Shown here: piece after piece, positions 21,296 through 30,289 of the stretch | Numbering within the stretch: position 1 is the stretch's first letter | Layout of the letters: every line of letters starts with the position of its first letter | Source: Ceratothoa steindachneri | Lineage: Eukaryota > Arthropoda > Malacostraca > Isopoda > Cymothoidae | Reading direction: 5' to 3' | NCBI GenBank assembly: GCA_963969495.1 | Contig: OZ018321.1 | Span: 128,669,620-128,733,619 of the forward strand | Length of the DNA: 64,000 nucleotides | Notes under the pieces: generated by a model | The model's input: the letters and a program-made list of their open reading frames with translations, nothing else | The model's database searches: none | Told to the model about the DNA's origin: nothing | Made by a program: the position numbers and the translations under genes

Positions 21296-22681
21296 TTGGG
21301 TTGAGGAATAAGTTCTTGCGGTTTTATCAAATTTAATCATTACGATTAACAATTTTAGAAAAATTTCATTTTTAATTGTTAACAATATACATTTTAATCA
21401 ATAATGTATTCTCCGTTGTTATTTACGACTTCTTCCCAACGTTCAACTTGTTTTTCGATGCCTCTGCAATAAAAATCTCTGGATTTTGACTCGAAGAATT
21501 CGTCTAACCAGGTTCTTAATTCCACATCAGTATTGAACGAAACGCCAAGCAAATTGTTGGAGAGTGATCGGAACAGATGGAAATCCGATGGATCTAAGTC
21601 TGGCGAATATGGGGGATGCGGCAGGATTTCCCAATTAAGCGTTTGGTTGGCGTCTTTTATCATATTGGCAATGTGAGGACGAGCATTGTCATGTTGCAGA
21701 AGGACTCCATAACGTCGATGAGGTCTCTTTTCACGAATAGCTTCGGCGAGTCGATACATTTCTTGAACGTAGAATTCTGAATTGACAATCTGTTGTTCGC
21801 AAGGAGCTCATAAAGAATGATACCTCCACAATCCCATCACACACACAGCATCGTCTTTCGTGGATGAAGTCCTTGCTTTAATCGCGCAAGTTGTTTTTTT
21901 TTCGGGGCTAAGCCATTGTTTTCGATGGTTCATGTTGACATAAACACACCACTCTCCGTCGCCAGCGATAATGCGGTGAAGAAATCTGTCCACGAGTAGC
22001 CTTGTGACGAGCAAGCAAACCTGCGGCAATCGTGAAGCGTTGAAGTGTTTGCTTTCGCTCAAAGCGTGCGGAACCCATGCACCGAGTTTTTTAACTTTCC
22101 CCATCGAATGAAGGTGATTCACTACAGTTTTCTGATCACACGCCAATTATACAGCCAATTCTCTAGTCGATTGACGAAGATTTTCATGAAGAAGGTCGTT
22201 CAATCGATCTTCATCCAACCTAATGGGGTGAACAGAACGTTCTTTGTCATTAAGATTGAAATGACCGTTTTGAAACGTGAAAACCACCATTGAATTGTCC
22301 TTTCTGATAAAGCATTTTCTCCGTACACAGCACAAATATCGCGACGAGCTTTGGCTGCGTGTGCATTGTTCCCGTCTCGATTGAAAATGAATAACAAGTG
22401 TCGAAAATGCGCCTTTCTTTCAACTTGACATTCCATTTTGAGGGTACAAAACAAAAATGAAATTAACACAACTTTTAAATAAACCGCAATGACTTATTAC
22501 TCAACTTCAAGACGTAGCCTAAGCAAAAGCCTAATAGTCTACGCTGTTAAGTGACGTAAGAGACCTTTGCAAATTTTGCTCTCATTATTTATTATTGTTT
22601 CTTAATATATGTACAAATCACGTCAACAAAACTTTATCAACACAACATAAAAAAACCGCAAGAACTTATTCCTCAACCTAA
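21296..22681 (-). mobile_element. complete mariner element with TIRs and TA target duplication
   Basis: The element starts TTGGGTTGAGGAATAAG at 21296 and ends with the inverted copy CTTATTCCTCAACCTAA at 22681. The TIRs are about 30 bp (TTRGGTTGAGGAATAAGTTC...) with one clear mismatch. TA flanks both ends (21294-21295, 22682-22683). At 1386 bp it has normal mariner length. It sits inside the 3' UTR of the Jockey-like fragment. Confidence 0.93.
21394..22436 (-). pseudogene. mariner transposase, frameshifted
   Basis: Cut-and-paste transposase of the Tc1/mariner superfamily. The start MECQVERKAHFRHLL lies at about 22436. The helix-turn-helix region (RDICAVYGENALSERTIQWW) follows, then RLNDLLHENLRQSTRELA, LHSMGKVKKLGAWVPHALSE, LHRIIAGDGEWCVYVNMNHR (the first catalytic Asp region reads GDGEW rather than GDEKW), QHDNARPH (second Asp) and SPDLDPSDFHLFRSL (third Asp, DD34D spacing), ending VNNNGEYIID at 21394. 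At least three frameshifts separate the pieces, so the copy is inactive although its ends are well preserved. Confidence 0.9.
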
Positions 22682-23020
22682 TAAATAAATAAACAAATAA
22701 ACAAAAAGAGGCTAAGTGTCTCCCAATTAACTACTAAATTAAAACTTAAGTAAATAAATAAATTAAAAGAGACGACGTAGCCAAAATTAATAAATAAATT
22801 AAAACTCGAATAAATAAATAAAAAGGCATAGTACCCAACTAAATCAAAGAGGAAAAATAATAAATTAAAAATTGAAACTAAAAAGAGGCGAAGTGCCCAC
22901 ATACAAGCAAACCGATGATAAAAATAAATAAGATAAAAATTAAATGACAGCTAATGAGTAAGCAAAATCATATTTGGAATGCTTGAATGCTATCTTGACG
23001 GAAGAAAAAGTATTTTTATA
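22682..23020 (+). repeat. remainder of Jockey-like 3' UTR with four motif copies
   Basis: Continues the element interrupted at 21295. The motif AAAAGAGGCGAAGTGCCC recurs near 22704 (AGAGGCTAAGTG), 22765 (AGAGACGACGTAG), 22821 (AAGGCATAGTACCC) and 22881 (perfect core), separated by AAATAAATA-rich linkers. A block near 22980 (GGAATGCTTGAATGCT) resembles the minus strand near 62525. Confidence 0.75.
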
Positions 23021-23239
23021 TAGATATATATATTTATGCAATTAGAGAAAAAAGAAAAAAATATAAATTTTAAGAAGAAAAATGAAGGAAGAGAAAAAAA
23101 AAGAGATAAAATACAAAGCTACAACGGTCGCTAGAGCGACGAACCCAGCCGCCAGCTACTACAATGGCAGTGCAAAAAGAGAAGGAAAATAAAGGAAGAT
23201 GAAAATTGAAAAATGAAAGAGATGCCCTCTACAACAGGG
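23021..23239. other. AT-rich non-coding stretch
   Basis: Purine-rich, no coding sense. A short GC-richer part (23118-23175) has no recognised identity. Confidence 0.4.
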
Positions 23240-23600
23240 CAAAACAAAATATATTCCTCACATCTATTTTTACCTACTACACATTTCACCACTTATTATA
23301 TCATCATTTCTTTGCATTTGACCTGACTCCAATTCCACCATACTTCATCGGTAAAGGAGGAAAGAATACATAAAGACGCTCCGAAGATGATCGCATAGAT
23401 CAAAAGCTTAGCTATTTAAGTTTGGTTTTTACCAAACGTATTCATTTTAAATAAAAAGAAGTGAACTTAGGACAAGTTATCTACTATCTACAACATGGAC
23501 TAAAGTTGCAAAGGAAATTAATCAAGGTGAAATATACTATAGTCTTTAACAAAATTTGCATCCAAGAAAGACTGCTGCTACCCATTTAAAAAGTAGCGCG
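23240..23600 (+). repeat. PLE-type 3' region (family 3) with decayed hammerhead-like motif
   Basis: Inverted relative of 52200-52500, sharing CCACCATACTTCATCGGTAAA and further blocks. At 23374-23414 it reads GCT-CCGAAGA-T-GATC-GCATA-GATC-AAAA-GCTT-AGC. That is a hammerhead layout with stem I GCT/AGC, stem II GATC/GATC and a palindromic stem III AGCT, but with U4 changed to C and GAAA changed to AAAA. No protein part is present. Confidence 0.5.
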
Positions 23601-23723
23601 CAAGTAGAACAAAATTGAAAAACAAATCACACAGGAAAATACATGTATTCCTTGAGAATGAACTGAGAAAGGTTCGAAAGTACTTGGAATCCGCTTTGCA
23701 TTTTTTCTGCAGGATTTTTTGCC
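23601..23723. mobile_element. PLE family 2 mini head-to-head pair
   Basis: 23610-23640 read on the minus strand gives the family 2 3' end TTTTCCTGTGTGATT. 23645-23723 on the plus strand gives the hammerhead-like block and the other 3' end CTTGGAATCCGCTTTGCATT. (TA)n follows at 23724. Only the extreme ends of the element are present. Confidence 0.5.
23647..23691 (+). ncRNA. hammerhead-like fold, PLE family 2
   Basis: ATTCC (stem I), TTGAGAAT (core position), GAAC/GTTC (stem II), GAAA, AGTACT (6-nt palindromic stem III overlapping the last A), T, then GGAAT (stem I, 5 bp). The core differs from the hammerhead consensus CTGANGA, so activity is doubtful. The pairing scheme is the same as in family 1. 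Confidence 0.45.
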
Positions 23724-23800
<77 letters not shown>

Positions 23801-23820
23801 AGAGAGAGAGAGAGAGAAAG
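23724..23820. repeat. (TA)n followed by (GA)n
   Basis: TA repeat to about 23798, then GA repeat to about 23820. The GA part is the tail side of the minus-strand SINE that follows. Confidence 0.97.
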
Positions 23821-24190
23821 AGAAAATACAAGTTGCGCAGGTAGTAACAACCAACACAGGGCTTTAGCCATATTTAATTTCTGCCATTCCAAAACCTTTG
23901 GAAGACAGAAAAAAAGATGCAGAAACGTTGCATTGCAGAACATATAACAATACATTAGAAGAGAAAGAGGAATTTGATGCTAATGAGCAATGAGACAGAA
24001 ACATGAGTTATTTGAAGGCAAGAGAAAGGGACATTGGAAGAACACAAGGATGAAAGAGAGCAAATGCATGGCAATCCATACAGAGAAGACAGAAATAACG
24101 CGAGGGGAAAAAGGTTTGAACAATCCTGCCTGAGACTCAAACACGGGGCTGCTGATTGCCCATCAGATGCTCTACCGCCCAGCTACCAGA
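23800..24190 (-). mobile_element. tRNA-derived SINE candidate
   Basis: On the minus strand 24190-24129 is tRNA-like: A box TAGCTGGGCGGTAGAGC, an anticodon-like arm TCTGATGGGCAATCAGCA, and B box GTGTTTGAGTCTC. A tRNA-unrelated body of about 300 bp follows and ends in a (CT)n(TA)n tail near 23800. Pol III boxes would give an internal promoter. The anticodon loop lacks U33, so it is not a working tRNA gene. Confidence 0.6.
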
Positions 24191-24553
24191 CACAGTGACT
24201 CAATTCCACTCTAAACGTTACCCTATCAAACACAATATCTCCCCAGGCTGGGAACCTCCAAAGATTTTTATACCATATCTTCATACCCGCTCACGATTTA
24301 AAGGCAAAGAAATTGCAAATTTTAATCTGTCAGAAGGGCAGCATAAATGTTCCTATGTCTCAAATCTCATTTTAAAGGATATTGTATATCACCTAAAGCT
24401 AATGCCTTCATATTAATGTCAGTTGCCTGTTCAAAAATATTCCAGTATTTCATTTTTCTTTGTTAATTTCTCTTAGTTAACAGCTGAATATCATAGGGAA
24501 AACTAAATATCGAAACTAGTTGCGTTCTAACAATTTTTATGCTCCAAATCAGT

Positions 24554-24556
<3 letters not shown>
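24191..24556. other. non-coding stretch
   Basis: No recognised gene or repeat. An 86-codon frame at 24156-24416 overlaps the SINE head and shows no domain. Confidence 0.4.

Positions 24557-24609
<53 letters not shown>
24557..24609. repeat. (TA)n microsatellite at the CR1-like 5' end
   Basis: Pure TA repeat directly before the truncated start of the CR1/L2-like element. Confidence 0.97.
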
Positions 24610-24611
<2 letters not shown>

Positions 24612-25262
24612 CCTCGTTATTCGCACTGGGGTTTCCTTCCTTGGCCTTACAGAAACCTGGCTCAAGTTTTATTCTAGTTCATGCACTGCCCTTGCAAACC
24701 CTCCGGGTAATTCTTTCATGCATTTTCCAGAGAACCACCGTGGAGGGGGAGTTGCACGGATTTCCAACTCATCCTTCTCCCTGAATCTTCTCTGCCCCAC
24801 CCCCCTCTAGGCTCATTTGAGGCTCTCATTGCTATCTCACGTGCTATGCCCGCTCTAACTATTGTGGTCCTTTACCGCCCCCCTAGCTCGTCTCATGCTT
24901 TATTTCTAGAAGAGTTCAGTAACCTACTCTCTGACCTATCTTCTACTGGTTCTCTCCTTATTCTCGGTGACTTTAATCCTCCTGGCCACAATGAGACTTT
25001 TCGTGTATTCATTGATATCATCGACCTATTCTCACTTACACAACATGCGACATCCCCAACAAATATACATGGTAATTCCTTGGACTTAGTCATCTCGAAC
25101 CTCCATATATTTAATCTAACAGTAACTGACTTTTCTAATACGATTTCCGACCATTTTTCGGTCAATATTAAATTCTATATTCCCTACCACCGACCTATCG
25201 TCAATTGATACTAGTTCTCTTTTTAACGTGGTTGTTTCTGCCCTACCTCCTATTGATACTAC
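24612..25262 (+). pseudogene. CR1/L2-like APE endonuclease domain
   Basis: AP-endonuclease-like domain that nicks the target DNA. Visible blocks are FLGLTETWL (catalytic Glu, near 24640), HRGGGVARI (24737-24763), IVVLYRPPSS (24870), LLILGDFNPPG (24955-24990) and ISDHFSVNIKF (near 25150, catalytic SDH). The frame shifts near 24800 and again near 25195. The N-terminal start is missing because the element begins next to (TA)n. The domain leads into the linker that is cut by the I-like insertion. Confidence 0.8.
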
Positions 25263-25272
25263 TGCTTCACCT
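25263..25272 (+). repeat. target-site duplication, left copy (TGCTTCACCT)
   Basis: Identical to 34043-34052 and directly next to the I-like element. It defines both ends of the insertion. Confidence 0.9.
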
Positions 25273-25770
25273 CCCCGTAAGGGGCGCGGCGATTTGCCAT
25301 CCTGGCCGCCGTGCTGACGGGATCCAGCGCTCCGTCCGGCCCCAGTTTAGCCTCTCTTTCTTCCTTCAGATAGCCTGTATTTCTCCCCTACTTCGTCGCT
25401 TTTCATACAACCTCTCCCACAACTTTCTCTGGTCAGCCTCTAATTTCACAGAGTAGATGCTGACCTTCTTCTCAGCCAGCCGTCCCAGATTGGGGCTGAG
25501 GGGGGGAGGGGACAACGTTCACTAACCCCTGATCTCCGGTTCGTGATGTTTTTTTTAACAACCTGCTTCATCCCCACCCATACCTTCCTCACATCCCTTT
25601 TACTTTACTCTTCACACTATCAGTTTTACGCCGTGTCTAAGGTGGAGCCGCCATCCCGATGGACTGCCAGGCCACCAGGCGGGAGGGCTGGTCCCAAATG
25701 GCGGCACTTGGCTCTGCCAGGCCTATAAGCACCTCTTGCAGAGATGATGCGCAATTGCATCCCGTAGAAA

Positions 25771-26036
25771 AAAGAGGGTCACTAAGCCCACGTATAACAA
25801 AATAAAAAATAACCCAAATCTCTCCCCAATTCCCCTTGCTCATCAACGGAGCCGCCCTTGGGTAGCTCTACAGAAAATAATGGAGGTCCCCCCCCCTGTG
25901 CAAGCACAGGGGGGGGGGAACCTCCATTTTTTTCTGTAGAGCTACCCAAGGGCGGCTCCGTTGATGAGCAAGGGGAATTAGGGAGAGATTTGGGTTATTT
26001 TTTATTTTGTTATACGTGGGCTTAGTGACCCTCTTT
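25771..26036. repeat. near-perfect palindrome, about 131-bp arms, 2-nt loop
   Basis: AAAGAGGGTCAC at 25771 is mirrored by GTGACCCTCTTT at 26036. The centre is CTGTGC-AA-GCACAG at 25896-25909, with C and G runs either side. I counted only about four differences between the arms. It lies in the 5' UTR just before ORF1. Confidence 0.95.
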
Positions 26037-27000
26037 GGTTTCCAAGGGGACTGCCAAGAAAGCCAGCAGGCAGATCAGAGCCAACCGCTACCCATCGAAG
26101 CGGCTGAGTAGGGGAAACCCCCTTAGGGAAGGGAGGAAAGCCAGGCCTCTTCGGTCGCTTCCCTCAAAAGACCTGCTGGCAAGAATATTAAACCTTGACG
26201 AGGTCAAGGCCTGTGACTCCCCACACATGACTGGTGACGCTGCCAATGGGACCTGCGATTTCCTGGGAGGGGATGGCTAACTGGAGGCCCCTCCTGTGAT
26301 AGACATGGTCCTTGAGGAAACCCAGCCTCAGACGGTAGGACCTTCCAGGAGATGGAATCCAGGCTCGGCGCCAAGCACCGAACCCAAACCCGCCCCTATG
26401 CAAGGTCCTCTTCAAACGGCTGGGGTCTCCGAGGCAGTGCAAGGAAGGGAGGAATCTCCTCCAACCGGTGCTCCTGCGACCACCAGGACCTTCTTCACTT
26501 CGGAGGACCTGGCTGAGGCAATTACATCTGGCCTAAGGGGCTCCTCCCGGCGAGGTGAGAACCAGGGTCATTCCCCGCCCTCCTCTCCAAAAAAGAAAAA
26601 GACGAAAAAGACAAAAAAGACTCCGCACTATACCATAAACTTTGTGAAAGGAGTAGTCGATGCGATGGAACTCGTTGACTACTCCATTGAGGACATCACT
26701 TTAGAGCTGGCCGACCATGGAGCGGTCAAGATCAAACGTGTGATGAGAAAACAGGGAGGGGCCTCGAGACCCACCCTTACACTCTTCGTCACATTTGGCT
26801 GTGACAAGCTCTCTGAGTCGGTGCGTGCCAGTTGCTACCGCTACCGCGTAAAGGCATTCGTGCCACTGTCACGGTGATGCTATTACTGTCACCGCTTCCG
26901 CCATACGAATCGTTCTTGTAGATGTGCAAAGTCAGGGTCACCCGAAGTCTGTGTAAATTGCTCCAAGGCCGCACACGATAAGTCTAAATCGTTTGTGGCC
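26035..27000 (+). pseudogene. I-like ORF1 (gag), first copy, internally deleted
   Basis: Starts with MVSKGTAKKASRQIRANRYP and runs in one frame to 26877, except for a TAA at 26278-26280. The middle (26296-26620) is Pro/Ser/Lys-rich with a KKKKTKKTKK tract, then the gag core NFVKGVVDAMELVDYSIEDI. The zinc-knuckle part is shifted and then lost: relative to the later copies about 324 bp (their 28107-28430) is missing. The N-terminal PGVFEPAGFERFLV part of the other copies is also absent. Confidence 0.75.
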
Positions 27001-27456
27001 AAGCACATTCCCCTCTCTTCCCCCAGCGTGACTGTTTCCCGTAAGGCGAAACGGCCACGCGCCTCCACCGAGTCGTTAGACTCACAGGAGGCAACACCCC
27101 TTAAGTTGGTCACCAGGCCATCTTCCGGGGTTCTTAAAGCTGTCCTCCGAAAGGAGGACAGCAACAAAGGAGCTTCGGCTCCTTCGAAAAGAGGGTCCGT
27201 CACCTCCGAAGCCGCAACGCCCGACTAAGGTTTTGAGGCGGAGGGAGGAAAAGACTCGCATGGCGAGCTCAACCTCCCCCAATAAGTCCTCGAAGGCGAG
27301 GGCGCCTTCAGCGATTTGTTCGGCCAACAGCGCCCGAGGTTCTGCCTTCGGGAAGCGTACAGCCATTGCCGGGAGGGTTTACTGTTGGAGGAGGGCCCCG
27401 CGTCTCCGTGTGCGGAGCCCCTGACTAAGACTAGAAGTGCAGAGGGCTAAGCCTCA

Positions 27457-28499
27457 ATGACATCGGGACCCCTCATTCAGAGGTTACCTGGCGTTTTCGA
27501 GCCCGCTGGCTTCGAACGCTTCCTCGTTATTCGCTCCACTGATGGCACCATGTTGGCCAAGGGCAACATGATCCATCAGAAGAGAGGATTAGCTAGTGCA
27601 ATTGGTAGAGAGCCGAAGGTGACCTGTTTCTCGGACGAGAGCCTTCTAGCGAATGTGGCGAATCACGCCGAGGCGGCCAAGATAAGTGCTCTTCGGACAC
27701 TTGATGGCACCCTGATGAGTGTAACGCCGCACTCTACCATAAACTTTGTGAAAGGAGAAGTTTATGCGAGGGAACTCGTTGACTACTCCATTGAGGACAT
27801 CACCTTAGAGCTGGCCGACCATGGGGCGGTCAAGGTCGAACGTGTGATGAGAAAACAGGGAGGGGCCTTGAGACCCACCCTTACACTCTTCGTTACGTTC
27901 GACTGTGACAAGCTCTCTGAGTCGGTGCGTGCCGGTTGGTACCGCTACCACGTAAAGGCATTTATGCCACTGCGCGGTGGTGCTATTACTGTCACCGCTT
28001 CGGCCACATGAATCGCCCTTGTAGATGTGCAAAGTCGGGGTCACCCGAAGTCTGTGTAAATTGCTTCAAGGCCGCACACGATAAGTCTAAATCGTTTGTG
28101 GCCAAGTGCGTCAATTGCGGAGAGCCGCACCCCGCTTCTTCGAAGCAATATGGTGCATATCTCCTTGAGAAAGAAATCCCCCCTGTTCAGGCCCAGGATC
28201 GACTCTCATTCCGCGAGGCTCAGGACTTGGTCCTGGCGTGCCCGGCTCTGCCTGGGACGTCATATGCCCCAATAGTTAGAAAGGCACCCTCTGCTCCTGG
28301 CCCATCCAGGCCAACGAACACGGTAGTTTCCGCGCCATTTCGAAGCCCTTCTGTGGGCTCTACTCAACCCAGGCGCTTCCCTGGTAAAGCTGGCGGCAAA
28401 AAGGGTTCATACTCAGCCCCGGCTAAAACTAGGGCTCTCCCCTCTCTCCCCAGCGTGACCGTTTCCCGTAAGGCGAAACGGACACGCGCCTTCACCTAA
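27457..28499 (+). pseudogene. I-like ORF1 (gag), second copy
   Basis: MTSGPLIQRLPGVFEPAGFE starts the frame at 27457. The gag core (NFVKGEVYARELVDYSIEDI) follows, then a one-base shift near 27960. After it come three CCHC-type knuckles: CYYCHRFGHMNRPC, CVNCFKAAH and CVNCGEPHPASSKQY. The last Cys of the third knuckle is Tyr here but Cys in copy three. ORF1 of non-LTR elements binds RNA and forms the transposition particle. The frameshift is shared with copy three, so it predates the duplication. Confidence 0.8.
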
Positions 28500-28883
28500 T
28501 CGTTAGACTCACAGGAGAAAATACAACTGAAGTTGGTCGCCAGGCCATCTTCCGGGGTTCTTAAAGCTGTCCTCCGAAAGAAGGACAGCAACAAGGGAGC
28601 TTCGGCTTCCTCAAAAAGAGGGTCCGTCACCTCCGAAGCCGCAACGCCCGACTAAGGTTTTGAGGCGGAGGGAGGAAAAGACTCGCATGGCGAGCTCAAC
28701 CTCCCCCAATAAGTCCTCGAAGGCGAGGGCGCCTTCAGCGATTTGTCCGGCCAACAGCGCCCGAGGTTCTGCCTTCGGGAAGCGTACAGCCATTGCCGGG
28801 AGGGTTTACTGTTGGAGGAGGGCCCCGCGTCTCCGTGTGCGGAGCCCCTGACTAAGACTAGAAGTGCAGAGGGCTAAGCCTCA

Positions 28884-29935
28884 ATGACATCGGGACCCCT
28901 CATTCAGAGGTTACCTGGCGTTTTCGAGCCCGCTGGCTTCGAACGCTTCCTCGTTATTCGCTCCACTGATGGCACCATGTTGGCCAAGGGCAACATGATC
29001 CATCAGAAGAGAGGATTAGCTAGTGCAATTGGTAGAGAGCCGAAGGTGACCTGTTTCTCGGACGAGAGCCTTCTAGCGAATGTGGCGAATGCGGCGAATC
29101 CCACCGGGGTGGCCAAGATAATTGCTCTTCGGACACTTGATGGCACCCTGATGAGTGTAACGCCGCACTCTACCATAAACTTTGTGAAAGGAGAAGTTTA
29201 TGCGAGGGAACTCGTTGACTACTCCATTGAGGACATCACCTTAGAGCTGGCCGACCATGGGGCGGTCAAGGTCGAACGTGTGATGAGAAAACAGGGAGGG
29301 GCCTTGAGACCCACCCTTACACTCTTCGTTACGTTCGACTGTGACAAGCTCTCTGAGTCGGTGCGTGCCGGTTGGTACCGCTACCACGTAAAGGCATTTA
29401 TGCCACTGCGCGGTGGTGCTATTACTGTCACCGCTTCGGCCACATGAATCGCCCTTGTAGATGTGCAAAGTCGGGGTCACCCGAAGTCTGTGTAAATTGC
29501 TTCAAGGCCGCACACGATAAGTCTAAATCGTTTGTGGCCAAGTGCGTCAATTGCGGAGAGCCGCACCCCGCTTCTTCGAAGCAATGTGGTGCATATCTCC
29601 TTGAGAAAGAAATCCCCCCTGTTCAGGCCCAGGATCGACTCTCATTCCGCAAGGCTCAGGACTTGGTCCTGGCGTGCCCGGCTCTGCCTGGGACGTCATA
29701 TGCCCCAATAGTTAGAAAGGCACCCTCTGCTCCTGGCCCATCCAGGCCAACGAGCACGGTAGTTTCCGCGCCATTTCGAAGCCCTTCTGTGGGCTCTACT
29801 CAACCCAGGCGCTTCCCTGGTAAAGCTGGCGGCAAAAAGGGTTCATACTCAGCCCCGGCTAAAACTAGGGCTCTCCCCTCTCTCCCCAGCGTGACCGTTT
29901 CCCGTAAGGCGAAACGGACACGCGCCTTCACCTAA
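28884..29935 (+). pseudogene. I-like ORF1 (gag), third copy
   Basis: Near-identical to copy two. It has a 9-bp insertion near 29090 (extra GCGGCGAAT) and keeps the third knuckle Cys (SSKQCGAYLL). It has the same shift before CYYCHRFGHMNRPC. The linker after it leads directly into ORF2. Confidence 0.8.
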
Positions 29936-30289
29936 TCGTTAGACTCACAGGAGAAAATACAACTGAAGTTGGTCGCCAGGCCATCTTCCGGGGTTCTTAA
30001 AGCTGTCCTCCGAAAGAAGGACAGCAACAAGGGAGCTTCGGCTTCCTCAAAAAGAGGGTCCGTCACCTCCGAAGCCGCAACGCCCGACTAAGGTTTTGAG
30101 GCGGAGGGAGGAAAAGACTCGTATGGCGAGCTCAACCTCCCCCAATAAGTCCTCCGAGGCGACAGCGCCTTCAGCGATTTGTCCGGCCAACAGCGCCCAA
30201 GGTTCTGCCTCCGCGAAGCGTACGGCCATTGACGTGAGGGTTTTCTGTAGGAGGAGGGCCCCCGCGTCTCCTCCAAGCTAGGCCTTGAT

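Noticed and set aside
24129..24190. Functional tRNA gene
   Set aside because: The anticodon loop lacks U33, the acceptor stem is not evident, and a SINE-like body follows.
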